Counted from the stretch's first letter, positions 1 through 10,247 are shown. The stretch is DNA of 64,000 bases from Vulcanimicrobium sp035943995 (GCA_035943995.1 DASZBS010000130.1:10644-74643), one strand, 5' to 3'. Program-made: numbers and translations. Notes: generated from the letters alone by a model not told the origin.

Positions 1-2223
<2,223 letters not shown>

Positions 2224-2399
2224 CGCCGCCTGAACGGGGAAGGCGCTCTGCTAAGAGATGGTGTGATCGCTCGCCTAGTCCTAGGACTTTCGGGTAAGCT
2301 AGGCCTCGGCGGACACCCGGTCCGGAGGATCGACGGGTGAGCCAGGACGGCTGCGGCTGCTACGGCGCCGCACCTCCGCTACCAAGCCCCGGGGAAAAG
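2224..2399. other. Structured gene-free stretch between priA and rpsT
   Basis: No credible ORF. Several short inverted repeats can be seen: GCCTAG...CTAGGC around 2274-2305, CACCCG...CGGGTG around 2314-2338, and CGGAGG...CCTCCG enclosing the latter part. It is bounded on the right by a bidirectional terminator-like hairpin. It could be the 3' UTR of priA or an unrecognised small RNA. It matches no RNA family I can name with confidence. Confidence 0.3.
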
Positions 2400-2431
2400 C
2401 GAAGGGACCATCCTGATGGACGGCCCCTTCG
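2400..2431. terminator. Bidirectional terminator between priA and rpsT
   Basis: Near-perfect hairpin with arms CGAAGGG/CCCTTCG and an inner ATCC/GGA pairing. Read on the minus strand it is followed by CTTTTCC, 20 bases after the rpsT stop. On the plus strand a shorter TTTT follows. It most likely ends rpsT transcription and may stop readthrough from priA. Confidence 0.7.
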
Positions 2432-2451
2432 TCGGTTTTCCGGCCGGCGGC

Positions 2452-2706
2452 TTACGCCTTGGCGGGCGCGGCCTTCGCCACGGCTCTCGCCAGGCGCGAC
2501 TTCTTGCGGGCGGCCTTGTTGGGATGGATGATCCCCTTGTGCGCGGCCTTGTCGAACTGCGCCTCGACCGAGGACGTCACGGCCGGGTCCTTGGCGGACT
2601 TGGCCTTCTTGAACAGCGTCTTCAGACGGGTCTTCGCGTCGAGGTTCCGCAGCGTGCGCTTTTCGCTCTGGCGCACCCATTTGACGGCGGCTTTGATGTT
2701 GGGCAC
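2452..2706 (-). CDS. rpsT: 30S ribosomal protein S20
   Basis: S20 is a primary 16S rRNA-binding protein of the small subunit. The 84-residue product has the family signature: N-terminal PNIKAAVKWVRQSEKRTLRN, an Arg/Lys-rich helical hairpin, and a late KGIIHPNKAARKKSRLARAV motif. I chose the GTG directly before PNIKAAV because S20 proteins begin at this point. The longer frame upstream runs through a dispersed repeat. It is a monocistronic minus-strand gene followed by a good terminator hairpin. Confidence 0.95.
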   Translation of the reverse strand: MPNIKAAVKWVRQSEKRTLRNLDAKTRLKTLFKKAKSAKDPAVTSSVEAQFDKAAHKGIIHPNKAARKKSRLARAVAKAAPAKA

Positions 2707-2770
2707 GAAGAGTAGCCTACCATATTCCGCCCTCCATGTCACCCTCAGCGCCAGTGTCCCGAGCCCCCGT

Positions 2771-2794
2771 GTCACCCTGAGCTTGTCGAAGGGA
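2771..2794. repeat. Dispersed intergenic repeat of the CCCTGAGCTTGTCGAAGGG type
   Basis: Contains CCCTGAGCTTGTCGAAGGG between rsgA and rpsT. This sequence class recurs in intergenic DNA of many bacteria. A diverged copy lies at 11636-11665 in the 5' end of glcF. An extra TGTCACCCT occurs about 40 bases to the left. Confidence 0.5.
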
Positions 2795-2810
2795 CCCAGC
2801 GCGGCCAGCA

Positions 2811-3716
2811 TCAGGGCGCCGGCGACGTCCGCACGATCTCGGCATAGGACGCATACCGGCTCGCCGCGATCCGGCCCGCATCGACGGCTACCCGCACCTC
2901 GCAGCCGGGCTCGCTCAAGTGGCGGCAGTTGGAGAAGCGGCAGCGCGTAGCCGGCTCGCGCATCTCGACGAACAGCCAGCCCACCTCGTCGGCCGGCATC
3001 GGATCCAGGGTGAACTCGCCGATCCCCGGGCTGTCGATCAGAAACCCGTCGCCGAGCCGGACCAGCCGCGCGGACGTGGTGGTCTGTCGGCCGCGGCCGA
3101 ACCGCGACAGGTCGCCGACGATCCCGATCCCGCCCAGCGCCTTGAAGATCGTCGACTTCCCGACCCCGGAGTTCCCAACCAACAGCGCATGCCGCGCAGC
3201 GATTTGCGCGCGCAGGTCGTCGACCCCGCGCCCGGTCTTCGGGTTGAGCACGATCGTCGGCACGCCGAGCCCGCGGTAGAGCCCGGCGATCCGCTCCGCG
3301 GCTTGCTCGCCGGCGAGATCGGCCTTGGTGAGCAGCAGCAACGGCTCGACCTCGTGCTGCAGCGCGAAGGCCACGAGCTGATCGATCATCACGAGGTGCA
3401 GCGGCGGGTCCACCAGCGCGGCGACGATCGCGACGGTGTCGACGTTGGCGGCCATCGTCTTCGTCCGCCCGCCGCCGGTCCGGCGCACCAGCGCGAAGCC
3501 GCGCGGGTGCACGGTGTCGATCACGACGCGGTCCTCCGCGATGACCTTCGCCTCGACCAGGTCGCCCGGCACCACCATCTCGCGGCCGCCGGTATCGTTC
3601 TTCGCGGCCCGGCGCAGCGACGCCAGGCGCGGTTCGGTCTCGTCCTCGGCGACGATCCAGGCGGAGTTGCGGCCGACGGCGATCACGCGCGCCCGGCGGA
3701 GTCCTTGATCGCTCAC
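2811..3716 (-). CDS. rsgA: Ribosome small-subunit-dependent GTPase RsgA
   Basis: RsgA is a late 30S assembly factor with a circularly permuted GTPase. The order is N-terminal OB fold, then G4 LLLTKADL, G1 GNSGVGKST, G3 DSPGIGEF, and a C-terminal zinc module CRFSNCRHLSEPGC. The 301-residue length is normal. Start is GTG, giving MSDQGLRRARVIAV, a typical OB-fold entry. It is divergent from the following gene with only 18 bases between the starts. Confidence 0.95.
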   Translation of the reverse strand: MSDQGLRRARVIAVGRNSAWIVAEDETEPRLASLRRAAKNDTGGREMVVPGDLVEAKVIAEDRVVIDTVHPRGFALVRRTGGGRTKTMAANVDTVAIVAALVDPPLHLVMIDQLVAFALQHEVEPLLLLTKADLAGEQAAERIAGLYRGLGVPTIVLNPKTGRGVDDLRAQIAARHALLVGNSGVGKSTIFKALGGIGIVGDLSRFGRGRQTTTSARLVRLGDGFLIDSPGIGEFTLDPMPADEVGWLFVEMREPATRCRFSNCRHLSEPGCEVRVAVDAGRIAASRYASYAEIVRTSPAP

Positions 3717-3734
3717 GCGAACGTCTGAGCGGCC

Positions 3735-4064
3735 GTGATCGTTACCCGCACCGTGAGCCTCGCCGACCCGCTCGCCCGCGCGAACGTCGCCGACGCGCTG
3801 CGCGGTCCCGGCGGACCGGTCGGCGTCATCGACGTCGCCGAGGACGGCCCCACGGTGACGGTGCGGTTCGACGACGCCGTCACGGCTTCGGATCTCATCG
3901 ACGACCTCGTCGCCATCGAGTCGGTGTTCGTCCCCGCGCGCACCGACCGCGACCTCGCGTTCGACGAAGCCGCCGCGATCGCCGCGGCCGGCCTGAGCGA
4001 TCCCGAGCTGGACGCCACGCGCATCATCGAGACGTATCTTCCCAACGCGCCGGAACGCCGATGA
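3735..4064 (+). CDS. Conserved-looking small protein heading the cdaA operon
   Basis: Not recognised. The 109-residue soluble product has an N-terminal half with alternating beta-like stretches (VGVIDV, TVTVRF) and an acidic Ala-rich C-terminal half. Start is GTG. Its stop overlaps the cdaA start as ATGA, so it is translationally coupled to the c-di-AMP synthase and is likely its operon leader gene. No signal peptide or membrane segment. Codon use matches its neighbours. A small regulatory partner of CdaA is conceivable but is inference only. Confidence 0.75.
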   Translation: MIVTRTVSLADPLARANVADALRGPGGPVGVIDVAEDGPTVTVRFDDAVTASDLIDDLVAIESVFVPARTDRDLAFDEAAAIAAAGLSDPELDATRIIETYLPNAPERR

Positions 4065-4936
4065 GCTGGCCCAGCCTCCCGGTCCACATCAACTTCACGA
4101 TAACCGATGCGATCGACATCCTCGCGACGTCGATTCTCGCGTACTATCTGCTGCTCCTGATCCGCGGCACGCGCGCCGTGCAGATCATGTTCGGGCTGTT
4201 CGTGCTCGTGGTGATCCTCGCCGTCTCCAACTTGCTGCACCTGCTCGTCCTGGCTACCGTGATGCAGTACCTTCTCCTCGGGACGGCCGTCGGACTGCCG
4301 ATCGTGTTCCAGCCGGAGCTGCGGCGCGGGCTCGAGCAGATCGGGCGCGGCCGGCTGTTCGTGCGCGACCGCCGCGCCGAGGACGAGATCACCGCCGAGC
4401 AGATCCGCATCGTCGCGCAGGCGTCGTTCGTGCTCGCGAGCCGCCGGGCCGGCGCGCTGATCGTCGTCGAACAGCAGACGGGGTTGCGCGAGTACGTCGA
4501 GAGCGGTACCGCGCTCGACGCGCGCCTCTCCGCCGACTTGCTGCTGGCGATCTTCAACAAGACGTCGCCGTTGCACGACGGCGCGGTGATCGTGCGCGAC
4601 CTGCTCATCGAAGGCGCGTCCTGTTTCTTGCCGCTCAGCGACAACACGATCTCGGTGGACCGGCACGTCGGCACGCGCCACCGCGCAGCGGTCGGGCTCA
4701 CCGAGCAGACCGATGCCGTCGTGATCGTCGTCAGCGAAGAGAGCGGCCTCATCTCGGTCGCGCGCGCCGGCCGGCTGTCGGTGCCGATCGACGACGAAGA
4801 GCGCCTGCGGCGCGTGCTGTCGGCGTGCTTGCGCCCGACGCGCCGGCGCACCCAGGCGGAAGGCGGCCTCTTCGCCAACCTGCTGACCCGAGTTCCGCGT
4901 GCTGCTCAACCTCCTCAAGAACAACTTCGGACTTAA
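4061..4936 (+). CDS. cdaA: Diadenylate cyclase CdaA (c-di-AMP synthase)
   Basis: Makes c-di-AMP from two ATP at the inner face of the membrane. Three hydrophobic helices fill roughly residues 10-80, followed by the DisA_N domain with the catalytic LHDGAVIV motif near 170 and the RHRAAVGL motif near 205. The order and 291-residue length fit CdaA/DacA. It sits in the classic cdaA-cdaR-glmM arrangement: the cdaR start lies 38 bases inside it. In Firmicutes CdaR and GlmM both modulate CdaA. A ydaO-class riboswitch follows the operon, so production and sensing of c-di-AMP are encoded side by side. Confidence 0.96.
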   Translation: MSWPSLPVHINFTITDAIDILATSILAYYLLLLIRGTRAVQIMFGLFVLVVILAVSNLLHLLVLATVMQYLLLGTAVGLPIVFQPELRRGLEQIGRGRLFVRDRRAEDEITAEQIRIVAQASFVLASRRAGALIVVEQQTGLREYVESGTALDARLSADLLLAIFNKTSPLHDGAVIVRDLLIEGASCFLPLSDNTISVDRHVGTRHRAAVGLTEQTDAVVIVVSEESGLISVARAGRLSVPIDDEERLRRVLSACLRPTRRRTQAEGGLFANLLTRVPRAAQPPQEQLRT

Positions 4937-5573
4937 GCTGTTCGCCGTTTGCCTCGCGCTGACGGCGTGGGGCTATTTCCATCTCGCCGCCGCGCCCGGC
5001 ACCACAGCGAAGTTCGACCAGACGCTCGAGGTGCCGATCGTGGTGACGGGTTTGAAACCCGGCTATCAGGCGCGCTACGCGGAGAAGCTTGCAACCGTCG
5101 TCGTCGAAGCGCCGCGCAACGGCCCGCCGGTCAAAGCCGATCAGCTCGAAGCCGTGCTCGACGTGCACGAGCTCGTCGATCCCGGCGATCACTACGTGCG
5201 CGTGAACGTCGTATCGCCCGACCTCGCCATCAAGTCGCTCTCGCCGGGCTCGGTGAAGATCTCGTTGGGCCGGCTGACGGAACGCACGGTGCCGGTCAGC
5301 TTCGACTACGTCGGCGACCGGCGCGGCATCGTCGTCGAGTCGGCCGAAGTGAACCCGCCGGCGACCACCATCCGCGGCGTCGCGACCGATCTTTCGAAAG
5401 TGACCAGCGTGCGCGTCGAGATCCCGATCCCCAGCAAGCCCAAGCAGTTCGACTCGATGATCCGCCCGACGCCGACCGGCGCCGACGGCGGCGAGATCGG
5501 CGACGTGCAGATCTCGCCGAACCTCGTGCGCGTGCGCGCGCGCTTCATCCCCAGCACGTCGAAAACGAAATAG
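4899..5573 (+). CDS. cdaR: CdaA regulatory protein CdaR (YbbR-domain)
   Basis: Membrane-anchored regulator of the diadenylate cyclase. A short N-terminal anchor (KLFAVCLALTAWGYFHLAA, about residues 12-31) is followed by two beta-rich YbbR-like repeats, seen as PIVVTGLKPGYQ... and PVSFDYVGDRRGIVV... segments. The 224 residues are shorter than Firmicute CdaR, which carries up to four repeats. It overlaps the cdaA end in another frame and stops five bases before glmM. Function rests on position plus domain pattern. Confidence 0.85.
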   Translation: MLLNLLKNNFGLKLFAVCLALTAWGYFHLAAAPGTTAKFDQTLEVPIVVTGLKPGYQARYAEKLATVVVEAPRNGPPVKADQLEAVLDVHELVDPGDHYVRVNVVSPDLAIKSLSPGSVKISLGRLTERTVPVSFDYVGDRRGIVVESAEVNPPATTIRGVATDLSKVTSVRVEIPIPSKPKQFDSMIRPTPTGADGGEIGDVQISPNLVRVRARFIPSTSKTK

Positions 5574-5578
5574 AACGA

Positions 5579-6928
5579 ATGGGTAAATACTTCGGCACGG
5601 ACGGCGTGCGCGGCGTCGCGAACGCCGGCCTCACGCCCGAGCTCGCGTTCGCGGTCGGGCGCGCGGGCGCGGCGGTGATCGCGCACGCCCAGCCGATGGA
5701 CAAACCCATCGTGGTCGGCCGCGACACGCGCTTGTCGGGCCCGATGCTCGAAGGCGCGATCGTCGCCGGGATCGCGTCGACGGGCCGCAACGTCGTGCTG
5801 CTGGGCATCGTCCCGACACCGGCCGTCGCGGCGATCACCGCGAGCATCGAAGCCGCCGCCGGCGTGATGATCTCGGCGTCGCACAACCCCATCGAAGACA
5901 ACGGCATCAAGTTCTTCGGCGCGGACGGCTTCAAGCTGTCCGACGCCGTGGAAGCCGAGATCGAAACGCTCATCGACGCGCACGCGCACTTGCCGCGCCC
6001 CACGGGGCTCGACATCGGGATCATCACGCACACGCGCGGCTTGATCGACAACTATTTCGCCAAGCTGGTCGCCGCCGGCGCGGACTTGCGCGGGCTGACG
6101 GTCGTCGTCGACGCCGCCTTCGGTGCGGCGTATATGGTCGGCCCGAAGATCTTCGAGCGGCTCGGCGCGCGCGTGATCGCGCTCAACTGCGAGGACGACG
6201 GCAGCCGCATCAACGTCGACTGCGGCGCGACGAACCTCGCCATGCTGCGCGCGCGCGTGCGCGAGGAGATCGCGCGCTCGACCGGCCCGGTCGTCGGCGT
6301 CGCGTTCGACGGCGACGCCGACCGGGCGCTGTTCGTCGACGAAGCGGGCGACGTGCTCACCGGCGACCACGTGATGCTGATCGTCGCGCGCGACCTCGAC
6401 GCGCGCGGCGACCTGCCCGGCGACACCGTCGTCGGCACGGTGATGTCGAACATGGGCTTCGAAAAAGCGCTGGAGCGCAGCGGGATTCGTTTGGTGCGCG
6501 CGGCCGTCGGCGACCGCTACGTGCTCGAGCTGATGCGCAACGGCGGCTACCGGTTCGGCGGCGAGCAGTCCGGTCACGTGATCGATCTGTCGAGCGGCAC
6601 CACGGGCGACGGCCCGATGACGGCGGTCGCGCTGTTCTCGATCGCAGCGCGCACGAAGCGCACGCTGCACGAGCTCGCGTCCGATCTGGCGGTGTATCCG
6701 CAAGTGCTGCTGAACGTGCGCGTCACCGACAAAACGATCGCCGAACATCCGAACGTGCGCGACGCGATCGCCGCCGCCGAACGCGAGTTGGCCGGCGACG
6801 GACGCATCTTGGTGCGCCCGTCCGGCACCGAGCCGCTGGTCCGCGTCATGGTAGAAAGCAGCGACCGCACACGCACGCAGACCGTCGCGGAATCGGTCGC
6901 CGACTCCATCCGGAGAGCAGCCGACTAA
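5579..6928 (+). CDS. glmM: Phosphoglucosamine mutase
   Basis: Converts glucosamine-6-phosphate to glucosamine-1-phosphate for peptidoglycan. The 449-residue product starts MGKYFGTDGVRGVAN. The phosphoserine loop ISASHNP lies near residue 100, the metal loop DGDADR near 243, and the phosphate-binding RPSGTEPLVRVM near the C-terminus. The frame is open far upstream but the family N-terminus fixes the ATG. It is third in the cdaA operon; GlmM also binds and inhibits CdaA in Firmicutes. GlmS is encoded elsewhere in the window. Confidence 0.97.
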   Translation: MGKYFGTDGVRGVANAGLTPELAFAVGRAGAAVIAHAQPMDKPIVVGRDTRLSGPMLEGAIVAGIASTGRNVVLLGIVPTPAVAAITASIEAAAGVMISASHNPIEDNGIKFFGADGFKLSDAVEAEIETLIDAHAHLPRPTGLDIGIITHTRGLIDNYFAKLVAAGADLRGLTVVVDAAFGAAYMVGPKIFERLGARVIALNCEDDGSRINVDCGATNLAMLRARVREEIARSTGPVVGVAFDGDADRALFVDEAGDVLTGDHVMLIVARDLDARGDLPGDTVVGTVMSNMGFEKALERSGIRLVRAAVGDRYVLELMRNGGYRFGGEQSGHVIDLSSGTTGDGPMTAVALFSIAARTKRTLHELASDLAVYPQVLLNVRVTDKTIAEHPNVRDAIAAAERELAGDGRILVRPSGTEPLVRVMVESSDRTRTQTVAESVADSIRRAAD

Positions 6929-6960
6929 CGTCGTAGACTCTACCCGCCGATCTTTACGAT

Positions 6961-7010
6961 GTGGGGGCGGTGCCGGGAGGAGATGCCCGGAGAGAACGCT
7001 TATCCCCCAC
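6961..7010 (+). other. Two-stem hairpin upstream of the c-di-AMP riboswitch
   Basis: Outer arms GTGGGGG/CCCCCAC enclose an inner stem CCGGG/CCCGG with a purine-rich loop. It begins 32 bases after the glmM stop. No U-run follows, so it is not a clear intrinsic terminator. It could be an operon-end structure or a 5' extension of the leader RNA of the next gene. Confidence 0.4.
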
Positions 7011-7064
7011 CCGTGGCCTCAAGTGATTGGGGTCGCCGGTCCGGTGGGCGTCTAACGCTTCGCC

Positions 7065-7208
7065 GGGTTCGTACATAGCCTGCTAATGATCACGGAGTCC
7101 GCCTCGAGGCTAGGCGGAGCGGGGGACCACCAAGGAATGGGGTGAATGCGCCGGTCGGCGCTAGGGCGATTTCTTCCGCCCGAACCCGTCAACTAACCCC
7201 GTACGTGT
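7065..7208 (+). promoter_or_regulatory. c-di-AMP riboswitch (ydaO/yuaA class)
   Basis: The leader of the NlpC/P60 gene carries the hallmarks of the ydaO class in order: GGCGGAGCGGGGGACCA, ATGGGGTGAATGC, CTAGGGCGA, and CCGCCCGAACCCGTCAACTAACCCCGTAC. The closing stem can be formed by CGTAC near 7070 with GTACG near 7201. In actinobacteria and other Terrabacteria this class commonly precedes cell-wall hydrolases, as here. Ligand binding usually turns expression off. The element ends a few bases before the ribosome-binding site, so control of either termination or translation is possible. The call is by consensus recognition, not a covariance search. Confidence 0.88.
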
Positions 7209-7224
7209 GGAAGAAGGAGCAGTC

Positions 7225-7884
7225 TTGCATCGTTCCGTCCTCACCGGGTTTGTCGTTTGCTTTCTCTCGGCCGGTCTGCCCGCCGTTGCGAGTGCGACTG
7301 AGTCGACTGAACATAGTGCTCCGGTCGTTGCGACCGTCACCACCGCGGCCGTGATGAACGCCGCCGAGGCCGCCGCGCCCACCGACGGCGCCGACCTCGA
7401 GATGTGGAATGCCTCGCCCTCGAAAGCCGATGAAGCAGCCGTCACGGCCGCGCCGGCTCGGACGACGCGCTTCCTCCACGTTCAGAAGTTCGCCAGCGGG
7501 ATCGCCTCCCGCGGCGCCGCGATGGCCTCGAGCCTGACGCGCCACGCGATGCGTTTCCTGGGCGTCCCGTACTCGTTCGGCGGGACGTCGGCCTACGGGT
7601 TCGACTGCTCGGGCTACGTCCAGCACGTGTTCGCGCTGATGGGCCGGGCCCTGCCGCGCACCGCCGACGCGCAGTACTACGCCGGCAAGAGCTTCGCGGG
7701 CGCGCCGCAGGCCGGCGACCTCGTGTTCTTCCACACCTACGAACGCGGCGTGTCGCACGTCGGGATCGCCCTGGGGAACGACCGCTTCGTACACGCCTCG
7801 TCCAGCCACGGCGTGATGGTCTCGAGCCTGCACGACTCGTACTGGGGCGCCCGCTACCTGGGCGCCAAGCGCGTCGTCAACTAG
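7225..7884 (+). CDS. Secreted NlpC/P60 peptidoglycan endopeptidase
   Basis: Cleaves stem-peptide bonds in peptidoglycan. A signal peptide (residues 1-24, ending PAVASA) is followed by a low-complexity Ala/Thr linker and a C-terminal NlpC/P60 domain. The catalytic Cys is in FDCSGYVQHVF (about 132), the His in VSHVGIALG (about 180), and HASSSHG supplies the third polar residue. I chose the TTG because AGAAGGAG sits five bases before it; the GTG 18 bases upstream would place that site inside the gene. It is directly preceded by the c-di-AMP riboswitch. Confidence 0.93.
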   Translation: MHRSVLTGFVVCFLSAGLPAVASATESTEHSAPVVATVTTAAVMNAAEAAAPTDGADLEMWNASPSKADEAAVTAAPARTTRFLHVQKFASGIASRGAAMASSLTRHAMRFLGVPYSFGGTSAYGFDCSGYVQHVFALMGRALPRTADAQYYAGKSFAGAPQAGDLVFFHTYERGVSHVGIALGNDRFVHASSSHGVMVSSLHDSYWGARYLGAKRVVN

Positions 7885-7902
7885 CGCCGAACCCTCCGTG
7901 TC

Positions 7903-8301
7903 GTGACCGACGACACGGACGCCGAGCTCCGCCAACGAGCGGCCAACGCCTACGCGGTGTGGCCGCTCGCCGTTTTGGACCTGTTCCGCGAACCGCCCGA
8001 GGCGACGGCGTGGTCGCGGCTGCACACGCGCCAGGCCTTCGTGTACGGCATCGTCGCTACGCTCGCATACCTCCTGCTGCTCGCGCTGCCGTTCCTGATC
8101 GTCGTCGCGATCCCGCCGCTGGCCGGATCGACGACCGCGGTGGTCTGGCTCTACGCGCTGGGCCTGTTCGCCGACATCGTCGGCGCGTTCGTGCTGATGG
8201 GGCTGTCGCTGTCGTTCCGCGAGCGCACATTGCGCGGCGAGCTGTTCGCGATCCGCTTCGTCACGCCGATCGCCGACCGCGTGTTCCGCCTGGAGCGCTA
8301 G
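7903..8301 (+). CDS. Small membrane protein, DUF4870/Tic20-like
   Basis: The 132-residue product has a short acidic N-terminus, then WPLAVLDLFREPP and a polar stretch SRLHTRQAFVYG followed by two to three hydrophobic helices (about 49-70 and 76-102). A polar HxRQA segment before the first helix resembles DUF4870-type membrane proteins. GTG start, 18 bases after the NlpC/P60 stop, so probably cotranscribed under the riboswitch. Role unknown. Confidence 0.75.
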   Translation: MTDDTDAELRQRAANAYAVWPLAVLDLFREPPEATAWSRLHTRQAFVYGIVATLAYLLLLALPFLIVVAIPPLAGSTTAVVWLYALGLFADIVGAFVLMGLSLSFRERTLRGELFAIRFVTPIADRVFRLER

Positions 8302-8367
8302 CCCGGCTAGGGAAGATCGCGGGCGGCGCGAAGCGGATGGCGCTGCGATCAGGCGCATCTGACTCGG

Positions 8368-8439
8368 TGGGGCGTCGCCAAGCGGTAAGGCAGCGGGCTT
8401 TGAATCCGCCATGCGATGGTTCGAATCCATCCGCCCCAG
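8368..8439 (+). tRNA. tRNA-Gln (anticodon UUG)
   Basis: Complete cloverleaf: acceptor arms TGGGGCG/CGCCCCA, D stem GCC/GGC, anticodon stem GCGGG/TCCGC with loop CTTTGAA (anticodon TTG), and T arm GATGG-TTCGAAT-CCATC, with G as discriminator. The U1-A72 pair at the acceptor end is characteristic of tRNA-Gln. The 3' CCA is not encoded. Confidence 0.96.
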
Positions 8440-8485
8440 CAAGCTCTACCGCAGGAACGCGCAAGCGACCGCGCAAGTCGTTTTC

Positions 8486-9514
8486 ATGCCGACCGCACGG
8501 TTCGTCTCCCTGCGGCGCTTCGCGGCGCTCGCCGTTCTCTGCACGGGATCGCTCGTACTCGCGACGCCGCCCGTCGTCTCCGTGGCCGCGCCCGACGCGC
8601 CGGCGGCGACCCCGTCCGCCGAGAGCGACGGCTACGCGCGGGCGCAAACGCTCTTTCACGACCGCAAGTTCAAAGAAGCGATCGCGCTGCTCGACCCGTA
8701 CCTCGCCGCGCACCCGCGCGACGCGCGCGCGCTGGTGCTGCGCGGCGACTGCAAGGCCGATCTCGGCAACAACGAGGCCGCGCTCAAGGACTACAACGCG
8801 GCGATCGTGATCGAGCCGGAGTACGAGTACGCCTACGTCACACGCTGCGAGACCCGTCTCGAGCTCGACGACAAGAGCGGCGCGCTGGGCGACTGCGATA
8901 CGGCGGTTCGGCTCAACCCGACGGACGGGCTCGCGTTCGAGGACCGCGCGGACGTGCAATTCCAGCGCGAGGCGTACGACCTCGCGCTGAGCGACTACGA
9001 CAAGGCGATCGCGCTCGGCCGTTCGTCGGCGTACGTGTTCGCGGCGCGGTGCGATACGGAGCGGCTCACCGCGAAGCTCGAGCGCGCGCAAGCCGATTGC
9101 GCAAAGGCGCTCGCGCTCGACCCGAAGAGCCGGCGCGGATTGTGGGCGCGGGCCCGTCTCGCGATCCTCCAGACGCGGTACCGCGACGGGATCGCGGATT
9201 TCAACGCGTACATCCTGCAGAACCCGAAATCATCGGACGTCGCCTACTATTTCCGCGGGCTCGCATTCAACCGGATCCAAAGCTACAAGCTCGCGCTCGA
9301 GGACCTGCAGATCTACGTCCAGCGCCGGCCGCAGGATCCCGACGGCTACCGCGAGCGGGCCGTGGCGAGCTACGGGACGGGCAACAAGGACGGCGCGCTC
9401 GCCGATCTCGCGACGGCGCTGCAAGGGTATCGCAAGGACGGCGACAGCGCGGCGGCCGAGCGCATCCGTGCGATGGTCGCGGCGATCGGCGCCGGGAAGC
9501 CGCCGCTGCCGTGA
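8486..9514 (+). CDS. Secreted TPR-repeat protein
   Basis: N-terminal signal peptide (about residues 1-33, LAVLCTGSLVLATPPVVSVA) followed by about seven tetratricopeptide units, seen as repeated alpha-hairpins such as ARAQTLFHDRKFKEAIALLDPYL and ALVLRGDCKADLGNNEAALKDY. A protein-protein scaffold outside the cytoplasm is likely. I took the ATG just before MPTARFVS because the longer frame runs back into the tRNA gene. Its stop overlaps the next start as GTGA. No enzyme motif; partner unknown. Confidence 0.85.
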   Translation: MPTARFVSLRRFAALAVLCTGSLVLATPPVVSVAAPDAPAATPSAESDGYARAQTLFHDRKFKEAIALLDPYLAAHPRDARALVLRGDCKADLGNNEAALKDYNAAIVIEPEYEYAYVTRCETRLELDDKSGALGDCDTAVRLNPTDGLAFEDRADVQFQREAYDLALSDYDKAIALGRSSAYVFAARCDTERLTAKLERAQADCAKALALDPKSRRGLWARARLAILQTRYRDGIADFNAYILQNPKSSDVAYYFRGLAFNRIQSYKLALEDLQIYVQRRPQDPDGYRERAVASYGTGNKDGALADLATALQGYRKDGDSAAAERIRAMVAAIGAGKPPLP

Positions 9515-9861
9515 CGAGCGCGACCGGCGTCCTCGCGGACGTGCTGGATGCGTTTGCGCGCGGGGACCTCGCCGCCGCGGCTGCCGGGTTTGCCGAGCAT
9601 GCCACGTACCGCGAGGCGCGCAAGCCCGCCGTCCACGGGCAGGCCGCCGTCGCGGCCCACTTCGCGCGTTTCGGCGACTCCGGCGCGGCGTGGAGCTTTC
9701 ACGTCGACGAGGTGATCGCGGATGCGAACCGCGCGTGCGTGGCTTATCGCTTCGCGGTGCCCGAAGGCGACGGCCAAGCGCGGCTCGAACGCGCCGGGTG
9801 TGCGCTCGTTCGGTTGGACGGGCGCGGACGAATTACGGAATGGCGGGAGTACGAAGGATGA
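9511..9861 (+). CDS. SnoaL/NTF2-like protein
   Basis: The 116-residue protein has the SnoaL-like layout: DVLDAFARGDLAAAAAGFAEHATYRE, then AVHGQAAVAAHFARF, and a final beta sheet with VAYRF and GRITEWREYEG. Such proteins form cone-shaped pockets used for small ligands, and function cannot be deduced. The GTG start overlaps the TPR gene stop, and the stop overlaps the next ATG, so three genes are translationally coupled. Confidence 0.8.
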   Translation: MTSATGVLADVLDAFARGDLAAAAAGFAEHATYREARKPAVHGQAAVAAHFARFGDSGAAWSFHVDEVIADANRACVAYRFAVPEGDGQARLERAGCALVRLDGRGRITEWREYEG

Positions 9862-10244
9862 GCGTCAACGGCACCCCACAGCATCACGAAGATCTCTCGA
9901 TCCACGTGCACGTCGCCGACCAGATGCAGGTGTTCGAGCTCGTCGGTTCGCTCGACATCGCGACGTCGCCCACGGTTCGCGCCGCGCTGACCAGTGCGTC
10001 CGAGCGCGGCAACCACCGTCTCGTCGTCGACCTCACGCGCGTCGACTTCCTCGACTCCACCGGGTTGGGCGCGCTCATCGGCGGGCAGCGCCGTGCGAAG
10101 GAGTTCAACGGCGAAGTCCGGCTCGTCGCGAAGGAAGGCCAGATCCTGCGCCTGCTGCGCATCACCGGCCTGCTCAAAGTGTTCGCGGTGTACGCGACGC
10201 TGGAAGACGCGCTCGCGGATGGAGCCCGCGTCGGCGACCTCTGA
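9858..10244 (+). CDS. STAS-domain anti-sigma factor antagonist
   Basis: The 128-residue STAS domain resembles SpoIIAA/RsbV. It shows the N-terminal strand pair FELVGSLDIATSPTVRAAL, the phosphorylatable Ser in DFLDSTGLGALIG (about residue 67), and a C-terminal helix. The partner anti-sigma kinase is not in the window. ATGA overlap with the preceding gene. Convergent with glcF, four bases away. Confidence 0.9.
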   Translation: MSVNGTPQHHEDLSIHVHVADQMQVFELVGSLDIATSPTVRAALTSASERGNHRLVVDLTRVDFLDSTGLGALIGGQRRAKEFNGEVRLVAKEGQILRLLRITGLLKVFAVYATLEDALADGARVGDL

Positions 10245-10247
10245 CCG

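Noticed and set aside
2240..2400. Cobalamin-riboswitch-like motif (GAGCCAGGACGGCTGC) and SRP-like GGTCCGGAGGA
   Set aside because: Only one short box matches each family. The expected upstream core (GGTGxAAxTCC) and the SRP loop GGAAGGAAGCAGC are absent, and no cobalamin gene follows on that strand.
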